A stretch of DNA of 64,000 nucleotides from Streptomyces sp. NBC_00433. GTDB taxonomy: Bacteria > Actinomycetota > Actinomycetes > Streptomycetales > Streptomycetaceae. The stretch is taken from contig CP107926.1 of the NCBI GenBank assembly GCA_036015235.1, positions 6,261,501 through 6,325,500 of the forward strand, given 5' to 3'. The translations under genes were made by a program, and so were the position numbers. Shown here one piece after another: positions 40,309 to 51,402 of the stretch. Each line of letters starts with the position of its first letter. Position 1 is the first letter of the stretch. The notes under the pieces were generated by a model, which saw only the letters and a program-made list of their open reading frames with translations, had not been told where the DNA came from and ran no database searches.

Positions 40309-40918
40309 CCCCCTCCGCGGTGTCCGCGGCCCCCGCTTCCCCCGGCCCGGGGGCCTGCCCCCTGCGGTGCGTCCCTTGCCTGCGGCCCGGTGGGGGCCGG
40401 TCGCGCAGTTCTCCCCCAGCGCTTCGCCTGGGGGTACCCCCACGCGCCCCTGGGTGATTGCCCCTTGCGGTGGCGTTGCTTGCCTGCGGCCCGGTGGTGG
40501 GTTGCGCGCGCAGTTCTCCCCCAGCGCTACGCCTGGGGGTACCCCCACGCGCCCCTGGGGCCCTGCCCCGTTCTGTCGCGTTCACAGTTGCGGTCCGCTG
40601 TGGCTGGTCGCGCAGTTCCCCGCGCCCCTTTTGGCCTGCGTCCTCCTGCGTCCGGCGTTCGCCCCTGCCAGGGGCTCTGTGTGGAGGGCACGCGTTTTTC
40701 AGGGGCGCGTGGGGGTACCCCCACGCGAAGCGCTGGGGGGAACGGAGCGCCCCGCCGGCGAGGTGGGAAAGAAAGCAACGCCCACCGCAGGTGGCACCCA
40801 CCCAGGGGTGCGTGGGGTACCCCCAGGCGAGCGGCACCGTGGATTCCGTGACAGCACCCCGCAGGGAGTGGCGCGACGAGCCGCCACCGGGCCGCAGGCG
40901 GGCGACGGGCGCGGGTTC
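40309..40918. repeat. Dispersed intergenic repeat cluster with nested hairpins
   Basis: 610 bases without a gene. Three copies carry a nested insert: CGCGCAGTTC, then a 30-35 base hairpin element (CCCCCAGCGCTTCGCCTGGGGG and TGGGGGTACCCCCA), then CGCGCCCCTGGG. They lie near 40404-40455 and 40508-40558 in one orientation and near 40700-40745 in the other. An uninterrupted core is at 40611-40632. The module TTGCGGTGGCGTTGCTT recurs. The apparent short ORFs here are translations of the repeat. Confidence 0.75.
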
Positions 40919-41653
40919 TTAGGGGCCGGGCGGGGGGAGGTCGGTGGAGCCGGTGAGGATGCTGGTCGCGAGATCGGCGAGGCGGAGACGGTGGGCTCGG
41001 GCGTGAGCCCGGAGGTGGCGGAAGGCGTCGTCGACGGTGATGTGAAAGCGCTCCGCCAGGAGGCCCTTGGCCTGCTCGACGGGCACCCTCGAATCCAGCG
41101 CACCCTGAAGCTGCGCCGCGAGGCGCTGATGGTGGCGGCGCGTACGCCGCTGGAGGACCCCGATGGCCGCGGCATCGGCGAGGGCGCGCCCGACGCCCGC
41201 GGTTTCGGCCGGCAGCGGCCCGGCGCCGGTGCGGAAGAGGACGAGCGCGCCCAGGACTTCCTTGCGGTGCCGTACGGGTATGGCGAAGACCGCGCCGTAG
41301 CCGGCGCCGAGCGCGCGGCGCGCGAAGTCCGCGGGGAGCGGGTCGAGAGGGTGCCTGAGGTCGGCGACGGCGACGTCCGTACCGCCGCGGTAGCACTCGG
41401 GGCCGGGCCCGGCGGCCGCGGTGAGCAGCCGCGCGGGCTCGGAGGACGCCCCGACCACCCGGATGTCCCCGTGCTGGTCGGCGAGCAGCAGCCCGGCCGC
41501 GGCGACGGCGGTGAGCCGCACGCAGCGGCCGGCCAGCCGGCGCAGCGCCGCGTCGGGCTCGGCCTCGTCGCCGAGGGTGTCGGTCAGTTCGACCAGGGTG
41601 CGGGCCAACAGCTGGTGCCCCGCCCCTGACCCGTCCGGCAGATCATCGTGCAC
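40919..41653 (-). CDS. GAF-ANTAR RNA-binding antiterminator regulator
   Basis: 244-residue regulator. A GAF domain (about residues 15-160: CVRLTAVAAAGLLLADQHGDIRVVGASSE, AIPVRHRKEVLGALVLFR) is followed by an ANTAR domain (LAAQLQGALDSRVPVEQAKGLLAERFHITVDDAFRHLRAHARAH). ANTAR proteins bind paired hairpins in nascent RNA and prevent termination. GTG 41651-41653 is preceded by AAAGGGG. It is divergent from the FAD/Fe-S dehydrogenase across 153 bases. The targets are unknown; no obvious ANTAR double hairpin was found nearby. Confidence 0.88.
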   Translation of the reverse strand: MHDDLPDGSGAGHQLLARTLVELTDTLGDEAEPDAALRRLAGRCVRLTAVAAAGLLLADQHGDIRVVGASSEPARLLTAAAGPGPECYRGGTDVAVADLRHPLDPLPADFARRALGAGYGAVFAIPVRHRKEVLGALVLFRTGAGPLPAETAGVGRALADAAAIGVLQRRTRRHHQRLAAQLQGALDSRVPVEQAKGLLAERFHITVDDAFRHLRAHARAHRLRLADLATSILTGSTDLPPPGP

Positions 41654-41806
41654 GCCGTTCCCCTTTCCCCCGACGGACCGGCTCTGGCCACGAGTATTGC
41701 CGGTGGCCGGCCGCTTCCGCGTCCGTCGCAGGGCGGAGAAGGCCAGCGGGTTCGCGAATTCGGGCATAGGTTGACGAACGGTATGTTTCTCCGCGAGGAG
41801 GTTCCG

Positions 41807-44749
<2,943 letters not shown>

Positions 44750-44759
44750 CCCCTTTTCC

Positions 44760-44981
44760 CCGGCCGCCCCCCGGTGGGGGCTTGTCTCGCAGTTCTCCCC
44801 CAGCGCTTCGCCTGGGGGCACCCCCACGAGCCCCTGGGTGAGTGCCACTCGCGGTGGCCGGTCGCCTTTCCCGCCTTGTCGGCGAAGCACTGGGGGCGAA
44901 CTGCGCGCCCCGCCGAAGAGGCGGGAAAGAAAGCGACGCCACCGCAAGTGGCACTCGCCCCCACCGGGCCGCAGGTGGGCG
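44760..44981. repeat. Dispersed intergenic repeat, inverted pair
   Basis: The plus-orientation copy at about 44785-44835 carries the nested GCGCTTCGCCTGGGGG insert. An opposite copy (GCACTGGGGGCGAACTGCGCGCCCCGCC) follows at about 44886-44915. Arms AGTGCCACTCGCGGTGG and CCACCGCAAGTGGCACT around 44842-44956 also pair, giving a large potential hairpin between convergent genes that may act as a terminator. Confidence 0.75.
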
Positions 44982-46136
44982 TTACGCGAAGTCGGGGTAA
45001 GGCGGGGCTTCCACGGGAGAGGGGAGGGGGCGGGGCTGGGGGGAGAGGAAGAGGAGGACGACGTCGTCCGAGAGGGAGCCGCCGGCGTGCCGGAGAAGAT
45101 CGGCGTAGACCCCCTCGACCGCCGCGTCCAAGTCGGCGCCGGCCGACGCGACGATCGCCCCGACCCGCTCACCGAGAGGGTAGAACGTGCCGTCGAGCGG
45201 GCTGCGCGCCTCGATGACACCGTCGGTGCAGAGGACCAGCACGTCCCCGGGGTGCATGGCGGCACGCCAGGACGTGGGGCCGCCGGAGACGAGGTCGGCG
45301 AGGCCGAGGGGGACCCAGGGCTCGGCGGGGGAGAGCGTGTCGACGGCGCCGTCGCGGGAGACCCGCAGCGGCGCGACGTGGCCGTAGTGCAGCAGTTCGA
45401 CGCTGTCGGGCCGGTCGAACTGGGCGAAGAGCGCGGTGATGAAGTCCCCGGTGGTGACGTGCCGTCCGACGCTGGTGTCGACGCGGCGGGCGACCGTGTC
45501 GAGCCCGCCCTCGTCGAACGCGGCCTCGCGGAAGGCGCCGAGGACCACCGCCGAGGTCTGCACCGCGGGGAGCCCTTTGCCGCGGACGTCGCCGATGAGG
45601 GCCCTTACGCCGTGCGGGGTTTCGAGCACCGCGTAGAGGTCGCCGCCGATCTGTGCGGCGTCGGCGGCGGAGACGTACCGTACGGCGAGCCGGACGTGGC
45701 CGACCCGCGGCTCTGGCGGGCGCATCAGGGCGTGCTGCGCGGCCTCGGCGACGGAGGCGATCGCGGTGAAGGCCTTGGCCCCGGTCTCGCGGCGCCAGGC
45801 GATGTAGACGCTGAAGAGGGTGACGAGCGCGTAGGCGAAGGCCTGGCCGAAGAAGACGTCGTGGTCGGGGATGTCGGTGATGCCGTCGTAGGGCGCGAGG
45901 GCGGCCTGGACGAGCAGGCCGAGCACCCCGATGAAGAGCGTCTTGCGCCAGGTCACGGTGATCGCGGCGAGCGGCGGCGCGACGACGATGCCGGGTGTGA
46001 GGAAGTGGTCCCGGCCGGCGATCAGGTCCGAGGCGACGACGAGGCCGATGGCCGCCAGCGGCAGGGACAGGCCCAAGCGCGCCAGATAGTCGCTCTCCAC
46101 CCGCTGGAGGGTTCTGGTCAGCCAGACAATCTTCAC
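44982..46136 (-). CDS. Membrane PP2C/SpoIIE serine phosphatase
   Basis: 384-residue RsbU-like phosphatase. Three or four hydrophobic helices occupy residues 20-125 (LSLPLAAIGLVVASDLIAG; TLFIGVLGLLVQAAL; FAYALVTLFSVYIAW). The SpoIIE-type PP2C domain starts at RLAVRYVSAADAAQIGGDLYAVLE with metal-binding Asp in IGGD and IGDVRGKG, and continues to VLVLCTDGVIEARS and SDDVVLLFLS. It would dephosphorylate an anti-anti-sigma factor, none of which is adjacent. GTG 46134-46136 is the likely start; an overlapping ATG in another frame is not used. Confidence 0.9.
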   Translation of the reverse strand: MKIVWLTRTLQRVESDYLARLGLSLPLAAIGLVVASDLIAGRDHFLTPGIVVAPPLAAITVTWRKTLFIGVLGLLVQAALAPYDGITDIPDHDVFFGQAFAYALVTLFSVYIAWRRETGAKAFTAIASVAEAAQHALMRPPEPRVGHVRLAVRYVSAADAAQIGGDLYAVLETPHGVRALIGDVRGKGLPAVQTSAVVLGAFREAAFDEGGLDTVARRVDTSVGRHVTTGDFITALFAQFDRPDSVELLHYGHVAPLRVSRDGAVDTLSPAEPWVPLGLADLVSGGPTSWRAAMHPGDVLVLCTDGVIEARSPLDGTFYPLGERVGAIVASAGADLDAAVEGVYADLLRHAGGSLSDDVVLLFLSPQPRPLPSPVEAPPYPDFA

Positions 46137-46388
46137 ATGGTGAACCTATCCGCCCGCACCCGTGCCGTCAGCCGCTCGAAGGGGTGATCGACACCGTCAG
46201 GGCGGGCAGCGGACCGGACGGCCGCGGTGTTCCCATGGTGCACCAGTGGTGCCGGATCGGTGTGTTGCGCCGGGTGAATGTTCTGCGACAGACGGGGGGT
46301 GCGGGGTGGCTGGGACGGCCGGATCTTCCTAGGGTCGTCGTGTACCTGCCACCCCATGGGGCTGACCGCCCCGCGCTGGAGGACCCCT

Positions 46389-47795
46389 GTGCGCAAGAGA
46401 GTGATCGCGTCCGCTGCCGCCGCCCTCGGCTTCCTGCTGGTGATCCCGGCATCCGCCGCCGACGCGGGCCCAGGAGCCCCCGGGATAGGCGACCCGTACT
46501 ACCCGACGTACGGCAACGGCGGCTACGACGTCTCCCACTACGGCCTCGACCTCAGCTACCAGCCCGCCACCGACACCCTCTCCGGCACCGCCACCTTGCA
46601 GGCCACCGCCACCCAGGGCCTCACCAGCTTCGACCTGGACTTCGCACTGACCGTCAGCAAGGTGACCGTGGACGGCCGCCCGGCGCGGTTCGCCACCAGC
46701 GGCGAGCAGGAACTCGTGATCACCCCGGACCGGGCCGTCCCGCGCGGCCACCGCATCACCGTCGCGGTGACCTACTCCGGCGTGCCCTCCAGCGTCGAGC
46801 GCTACGGCTTCACCTCCTGGCAGCGCACCCCCGACGGCGGGGTCGCGGCCAACGAACCCGAGTCGGCCTGGTGGTGGTTCCCCAGCAACGACCACCCGCT
46901 GGACAAGGCCACCTACGACGTGAACGTCCGCGTCCCGGCCGGCGAGCAGGCCATCAGCAACGGCCTGCTGCTCTCCCAGCGCACCGCGGGCGGCTGGACC
47001 GCCTACCACTGGCGGCAGGACAAGCCGCAGGCCACGTACCTGGCCACCCTCGCTCTCGGCCACTTCGCCCTCACCCGCGGCCGTACCCGGGCCGGCGTGC
47101 CCGTCATCAACGCCTACAGCACCGACCTGCCCGCGGCCACCGCCGCCAACGCCCGCGCGGGCGTGGAGCGCACCGGCGAGATCATCGACTTCCTCAGCAC
47201 CTGGTTCGGCCCCTACCCCTTCGACGCGGCGGGCGGCTACGTGCCGAACGTCCCCTCGCACTTCTCCCTCGAAGCGCAGACCCGGGTCTTCTACAGCCCC
47301 GCGGTCTTCGCGACCACCGACGGCATCGGCACCGTCGCGCACGAGCTGTCCCACCAGTGGTGGGGCGACGACGTGTCGCTCGCCCGCTGGTCGGACATCT
47401 GGCTGAACGAGGGCTTCGCCACCTACGGCAGCTGGCTGTGGGCCGAGCACCAGGGCACCGCCACCGTGCAGCAGATCGCCCGGCAGACCTACGACTCCTA
47501 CCCGGCGGACGACCCGTTCTGGACCGTGGAGCCGGGCGACCCGGGGCCGAGCAAGCAGTTCGACGACGCCGTCTACGACCGGGGCGCGATCGCCATCCAG
47601 GCGCTCCGCACCACCATCGGCGACCACGCCTTCCGCGCCCTGCTCAAGGCCTGGCCGGCCCAGCACCGCTACGGCAACGGCACCATCGCCGAATTCCGCG
47701 CGCTGGCGGAGAAGCTGTCGGGCAAGGACCTGGGCGGCTTCTTCGGGACCTGGCTCTACACCCCGGCCAAGCCCGCCGTGCTCCCCGGCGGATGA
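46389..47795 (+). CDS. Secreted M1 family aminopeptidase
   Basis: 468-residue exported zinc aminopeptidase. GTG 46389 has GGAGG 6 bases upstream and starts a signal peptide (RKRVIASAAAALGFLLVIPASAADA). The catalytic set is HELSH (318-322) and Glu341 in WLNEGFATY, in the exact M1 spacing, and the substrate-positioning region is ESAWWWFPSNDHPLDKATYD. It lacks the long C-terminal domain of PepN-type enzymes, as is usual for secreted forms. Probable role: extracellular peptide processing. It is followed by the pentapeptide-repeat gene after 54 bases. Confidence 0.93.
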   Translation: MRKRVIASAAAALGFLLVIPASAADAGPGAPGIGDPYYPTYGNGGYDVSHYGLDLSYQPATDTLSGTATLQATATQGLTSFDLDFALTVSKVTVDGRPARFATSGEQELVITPDRAVPRGHRITVAVTYSGVPSSVERYGFTSWQRTPDGGVAANEPESAWWWFPSNDHPLDKATYDVNVRVPAGEQAISNGLLLSQRTAGGWTAYHWRQDKPQATYLATLALGHFALTRGRTRAGVPVINAYSTDLPAATAANARAGVERTGEIIDFLSTWFGPYPFDAAGGYVPNVPSHFSLEAQTRVFYSPAVFATTDGIGTVAHELSHQWWGDDVSLARWSDIWLNEGFATYGSWLWAEHQGTATVQQIARQTYDSYPADDPFWTVEPGDPGPSKQFDDAVYDRGAIAIQALRTTIGDHAFRALLKAWPAQHRYGNGTIAEFRALAEKLSGKDLGGFFGTWLYTPAKPAVLPGG

Positions 47796-47849
47796 CCACC
47801 GGCTGATACGGCACGATGGACCCGGGCGGAGCCGGCGAAGGGACCTCGG

Positions 47850-48650
47850 GTGGAGCACAGCGAACTGCGGGCGGACTGCGGCAACTGCTTCGGGCTGTGC
47901 TGCGTCGCCCTCGCCTTCACCCGGTCCGCCGACTTCGCCCGGGACAAGGCCGCGGGCGAGCCCTGCGGCCACCTCGGCGCCGACCACCGCTGCGGGATCC
48001 ACGACCGGCTCCGCGACCGCGGCTATGCAGGCTGCACCGTCTACGACTGCCTCGGGGCGGGCCAGAAGGTCTCCCGGCACACCTTCGCCGGGCAGGACTG
48101 GCGGGGCTCGGCGGACGGCGGCCGGGCCATGTTCGCGGTGCTGCCGGTGGTGCGGCAGCTGCACGAGCTGCTCCGCCACCTCGCCGAGCTGCGCACCCTG
48201 CCGGCCGCCGCCGGGCTGTACGAACCCGCCGCCGCGGCGGCGGCGCGCATCGAGGCGCTGAGCCTCGGCACCGCGGAGTCGCTGCTCGCGCTGGACGTCG
48301 CGGCCGAGCGTTCGCAGGTCGCCGACCTGCTGCGCACCGCCTCCGCGCTGGCCCGCGCCGGCTTCCCCGGCCGCAGGGACCACCGCGGCGCCGATCTGAT
48401 GGGCTCCCGCCTGCGCGGCGCGGACCTGCGCGGAGCCGATCTGCGGGGCGCCTATCTGATCGGGGCGGACCTGCGCGGAGCCGATCTGCGCGGCGCTGAC
48501 CTGCTGGGCACCGACTTCCGCGGCGCGGACCTCCGGGGCGCGGATCTGCGGGGCGCCCTCTTCCTGACCGCCCCGCAGCTCACCGCCGCGTCCGGCGCCG
48601 CCACGACCCGGCTCCCGCCGGACCTGCCACCCCCGGCCCACTGGTCGTGA
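47850..48650 (+). CDS. Cys-rich/pentapeptide-repeat protein
   Basis: 266-residue cytosolic protein with two clearly different parts. Residues 1-70 hold eight or more cysteines (CGNCFGLCC, PCGHLG, RCGIHDRL, GCTVYDCLG), like YkgJ-type metal-binding modules. A helical linker spans 90-170. The C-terminal region, about 180-240, has some thirteen A(D/Y)LRG-type pentapeptides forming a right-handed beta-helix. Pentapeptide proteins can mimic DNA and protect gyrase, but the Cys-rich fusion makes that role uncertain here. GTG 47850 follows GGGAC. Confidence 0.85.
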   Translation: MEHSELRADCGNCFGLCCVALAFTRSADFARDKAAGEPCGHLGADHRCGIHDRLRDRGYAGCTVYDCLGAGQKVSRHTFAGQDWRGSADGGRAMFAVLPVVRQLHELLRHLAELRTLPAAAGLYEPAAAAAARIEALSLGTAESLLALDVAAERSQVADLLRTASALARAGFPGRRDHRGADLMGSRLRGADLRGADLRGAYLIGADLRGADLRGADLLGTDFRGADLRGADLRGALFLTAPQLTAASGAATTRLPPDLPPPAHWS

Positions 48651-48733
48651 AACCCGACCGTGGCGCCCGACCGTAAAACCCGGTCGTGGCGCCCGGTGGT
48701 GAAGCCCGATCGTGAAGTGAGGCCCGGCGGACA

Positions 48734-48770
48734 TGAAGAAGGCCCCCCACGCGCCGTGGGAGGCCTTCTT
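48734..48770. terminator. Strong bidirectional hairpin
   Basis: GAAGAAGGCC (48734-48743) pairs with GGCCTTCTTC (48761-48770), continued by CCCAC/GTGGG with one mismatch. It lies 13 bases past the 3' end of tRNA-Lys and 84 past the pentapeptide gene. The TTCTTC and GAAGAAG ends give weak U tracts in both directions. Confidence 0.8.
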
Positions 48771-48782
48771 CACCCTGCGAAG

Positions 48783-48856
48783 TGCGCCGCCAGGGACTCG
48801 AACCCCGGACCCGCTGATTAAGAGTCAGCTGCTCTAACCAACTGAGCTAGCGGCGC
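48783..48856 (-). tRNA. tRNA-Lys (anticodon CUU)
   Basis: 74 nt including the discriminator A. The acceptor stem GCGCCGC (48850-48856) pairs with GCGGCGC. The D arm is TAGCTCAGTTGGTTAGAGCA, the anticodon stem-loop GCTGA-CTCTTAA-TCAGC, and the T loop GGTTCGAGTCC. CCA is not encoded. Confidence 0.96.
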
Positions 48857-48920
48857 AACGAGGACAACTATACGTCCTCCCGCCGGGTGCTCCGACCACC
48901 CCCGCGGGGGGAGCCCGCGC

Positions 48921-49676
48921 TCAGATGGTCATGGAGAGGAGCATCGGCGCGGCCCGCTGGTTGAGGGTGTCGACCGCCGGCTTGAGGCGGTGCGCCTCGG
49001 CCAGCGGCATCGACAGGGCGAGGCAGGCGACCGTCTTGCCGATGGTGACCGGGATCGCCGCGCACACCGTGCCGACCGCGTATTCCTGCAGGTCCAGCGT
49101 GGGAACGCTGGCCGGCTGGCGTTCGAGCCTGGTGAGCAGCGCGCGGTCGTCGATCACGGTGCGGGAGGTGAGCCGGGCGGGCCGGTGCCGGGAGAGGTGT
49201 TCGAGCCGCGAGTTGTGGTCGAGCTGGGCGAGCAGGCACTTGCCCACCGCGCTGGCGTGGGCGGCCGAGCGGAAGTCGACCCACTCGTTGACCTTGGGCG
49301 CGTTCGGGCCGTCGGCGAAGTCGACGATGCGGACCTCGCCGTCGTCGTAGCGGCTGAAATAGACCGCCGCGCCGACCTCGTCGCGCAGCTCCGCCAGGAT
49401 CGCGCGCAGCTTCTCGGCCAGCGCCTCGTCGTGGTTGGCGGCGCCGAGCAGCACCAGGGTCTCGCCGAGCACGTAGCCGCCGCCGGGCAGGAAGCCCAGA
49501 TAGCGCTCGCGTTGCAGCATGGCCAGGAGCTGCGAGAGATAGCCGACCGGCACCCCTATCTCCCGGGCGAGCTGCTCGGCGGAGACACCGTGCCGGTGCG
49601 TGTCGACGGATTCCAGCACGCGCAGTGCGTGCTGGACCGCGTAGACCGGCGCGGTCTGACGGTGTTCTAGCGCCAC
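48921..49676 (-). CDS. IclR family transcriptional regulator
   Basis: 251-residue regulator. The N-terminal helix-turn-helix spans AVQHALRVLESVDTHRHGVSAEQLAREIGVPVGYLSQLLAMLQRERYL. The C-terminal effector domain has AAVYFSRYDDGEVRIVDFAD, FRSAAHASAVGKCLLAQL and AVGTVCAAIPVTIG, with the conserved region around the ligand pocket. GTG 49674-49676 is preceded by AGGGGG. It is divergent from a luciferase-like monooxygenase gene across 323 bases. The effector is unknown. Confidence 0.9.
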   Translation of the reverse strand: MALEHRQTAPVYAVQHALRVLESVDTHRHGVSAEQLAREIGVPVGYLSQLLAMLQRERYLGFLPGGGYVLGETLVLLGAANHDEALAEKLRAILAELRDEVGAAVYFSRYDDGEVRIVDFADGPNAPKVNEWVDFRSAAHASAVGKCLLAQLDHNSRLEHLSRHRPARLTSRTVIDDRALLTRLERQPASVPTLDLQEYAVGTVCAAIPVTIGKTVACLALSMPLAEAHRLKPAVDTLNQRAAPMLLSMTI

Positions 49677-49999
49677 GGTAGCCCCCTGCAGGTGTGACCG
49701 TTTGCGTCCTGGTTGTCGCTGCTGGTCACGGTTGGGGCTCACTGGAGTCCCAACCGGCAGCTTGACCGGATTCCACGATAGCCCCAATAGCCTTGCCGGT
49801 AGAGGCGGTTGGCCACTTCTCCGGAGCCGCGCAGGCGTATACGCAGGAAGGGGCCACTCTGGCATATGCCACGGTCACTGCCCGATCGGTGAAATCGGCG
49901 AATTGGCCGCGGGAATATCAGGACGAGCGCTCCGGTTGATTTTTCAGGCAATATTCCGCGTGCCTGGCGCGCGGGTGAACGATCAAGGAGGCGCTTGCT
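49677..49999. other. Divergent intergenic region with a palindrome
   Basis: 323 bases between iclR and the LLM gene with no coding region I can support. TGGCATATGCCA, a perfect 12-bp palindrome, lies at 49860-49871, and CGTATACG at 49836-49843. AAGGAGG, the LLM ribosome-binding site, is at 49985-49991. The palindrome is a possible IclR operator, but that is a guess. Confidence 0.5.
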
Positions 50000-51151
50000 G
50001 TGGGTGACGACGTGGTTCGGGACGGCGGCGGCGACGGCGGCGACAGCGGTGCGGCCGGCCACGGGATCCGCGGCACCGTCCGCGGCAGCGCGCCCGTACC
50101 GCTGTCGGTGCTCGACCTGGCCGGCGTCGGCGCGGGCCTGACGGCCGGGGACGCGCTGCGCAACAGCGTCGAGATCGCCAGGACCGCAGAGACCCGCGGC
50201 TACCACCGGATGTGGGTGGCCGAGCACCACTCCATGCCCGGGGTGGCCAGCTCCTCGCCGGCGGTGATCCTGGCCCACCTGGCCGCCTTCACCCGCACCC
50301 TGCGGCTCGGCTCGGGCGGTGTGATGCTGCCCAACCACGCGCCGCTGGTCATCGCCGAGCAGTTCGGCACCCTGGAGGCGCTCGCCCCCGGCCGGATCGA
50401 CCTGGGCCTGGGCCGCGCGCCGGGTACGGACGGGGCCACCGCGGCGGCGCTGCGCAGGACCGAGTCGCTCCACGAGGGCGCCGACGAATTCCCGCAGCAG
50501 CTCGCGGAGCTGGTCCGCTTCCTGGACGACGACTTCCCCGACGGCCACCGCTACTCCCGTATCCACGCGGTGCCGGGACCGGTGCAGGGCACCACCGCCG
50601 GCGGGGTGCAGTCCGCCGGCCGGCCCAGCATCTGGCTGCTCGGCTCGTCCGGTTTCAGCGCCCAGCTGGCCGGGGCGCTGGGCCTGCCGTTCTCCTTCGC
50701 GCACCACTTCTCCGCCGCCAACACCGTGCCGGCGCTCGCCCTCTACCGCGAGTCCTTCCGCCCGTCGGAGATCCTGGACCGCCCCTACGCCTCGATCGGG
50801 GTGGCCGCGCTGGCCACCGAGGACCCCGAGCAGGCCCGCCGCCAGGTGCTGGCGGGCGCGCTGGGCATGCTGCGGCTGCGCACCGGGCGCCCCGGCCTCG
50901 TCCCGACGCCCGAGGAGGCGGCGGCCCATCCGTTCAGCCCGATGGAGCGGGACTTCGTGGACTCCTGGATGGCCAATGTCGTGTACGGCGACCCGCAGAC
51001 GGTCAGGGCGGGCCTCGACGAGCTGGTCGGGCGGACGGGCGCCGACGAGCTGGTGATCACCGCCAACGCGCACACGCCGTCGGTGCGGCTGCGCTCGTAC
51101 GACCTCATCGCCGACGCGTACGGCTTCCCGAAGGACATCGCAGCCGGTTAA
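50000..51151 (+). CDS. LLM-class flavin-dependent oxidoreductase
   Basis: 383-residue luciferase-like monooxygenase in a TIM barrel using reduced FMN. VPLSVLDLAGVGAG opens the fold, then YHRMWVAEHHSMPGVASSSPAVILAHLAAFT, SGGVMLPNHAPLVIAEQFGTLEALAPGRIDLGLGRAPG, and STLHEAS-like later blocks. It is of the 'alkanal monooxygenase-like, MsnO8' subgroup; the substrate is not known. GTG 50000 has GGAGG 8 bases upstream. A first stretch of 30 Gly/Asp-rich residues is non-conserved. A perfect terminator follows. Confidence 0.92.
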   Translation: MGDDVVRDGGGDGGDSGAAGHGIRGTVRGSAPVPLSVLDLAGVGAGLTAGDALRNSVEIARTAETRGYHRMWVAEHHSMPGVASSSPAVILAHLAAFTRTLRLGSGGVMLPNHAPLVIAEQFGTLEALAPGRIDLGLGRAPGTDGATAAALRRTESLHEGADEFPQQLAELVRFLDDDFPDGHRYSRIHAVPGPVQGTTAGGVQSAGRPSIWLLGSSGFSAQLAGALGLPFSFAHHFSAANTVPALALYRESFRPSEILDRPYASIGVAALATEDPEQARRQVLAGALGMLRLRTGRPGLVPTPEEAAAHPFSPMERDFVDSWMANVVYGDPQTVRAGLDELVGRTGADELVITANAHTPSVRLRSYDLIADAYGFPKDIAAG

Positions 51152-51219
51152 ATACCGGTTTCCTGCCGTCCTGTGGTCCAAGCGCGGACAGACCACGGGC
51201 CATGCCTTAACCACGGCTT

Positions 51220-51253
51220 AAAGCCCCTCGTCACCCGGTTGACGAGGGGCTTT
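51220..51253 (+). terminator. Terminator of the LLM gene
   Basis: AAAGCCCCTCGTCA and TGACGAGGGGCTTT form a perfect 14-bp stem around CCCGGT, 68 bases after the LLM stop and just before the chitinase promoter region. Confidence 0.88.
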
Positions 51254-51294
51254 GCTCACGTCGTGAACGATCGGCGGGCCCTCGGAGCCCGCGA

Positions 51295-51327
51295 ATTGGT
51301 CTAGTCCTGGCTTTGGTTCAGACCATT
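51295..51327 (+). promoter_or_regulatory. DasR-like boxes / chitinase direct repeats
   Basis: ATTGGTCTAGTCCTGG (51295-51310) and TTTGGTTCAGACCATT (51312-51327) both resemble the dre consensus, with start-to-start spacing of 17 bases as at nagE2. The second is the better match (TGGT...AGACCA). They lie 76-108 bp upstream of the chitinase start, where the known chitinase direct repeats occur. Confidence 0.7.
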
Positions 51328-51402
51328 GACGTGCACTTGATCAGAGGGCTATCCATACCCCACAGCCCCCTGTTGTTCCTCCCTCTCCCCCCGGAGGTTC
51401 TC

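Noticed and set aside
40309..40918. Small genes with Gly/Arg/Pro-rich products
   Set aside because: They translate repeat units in several frames, with no ribosome-binding sites and no family similarity.
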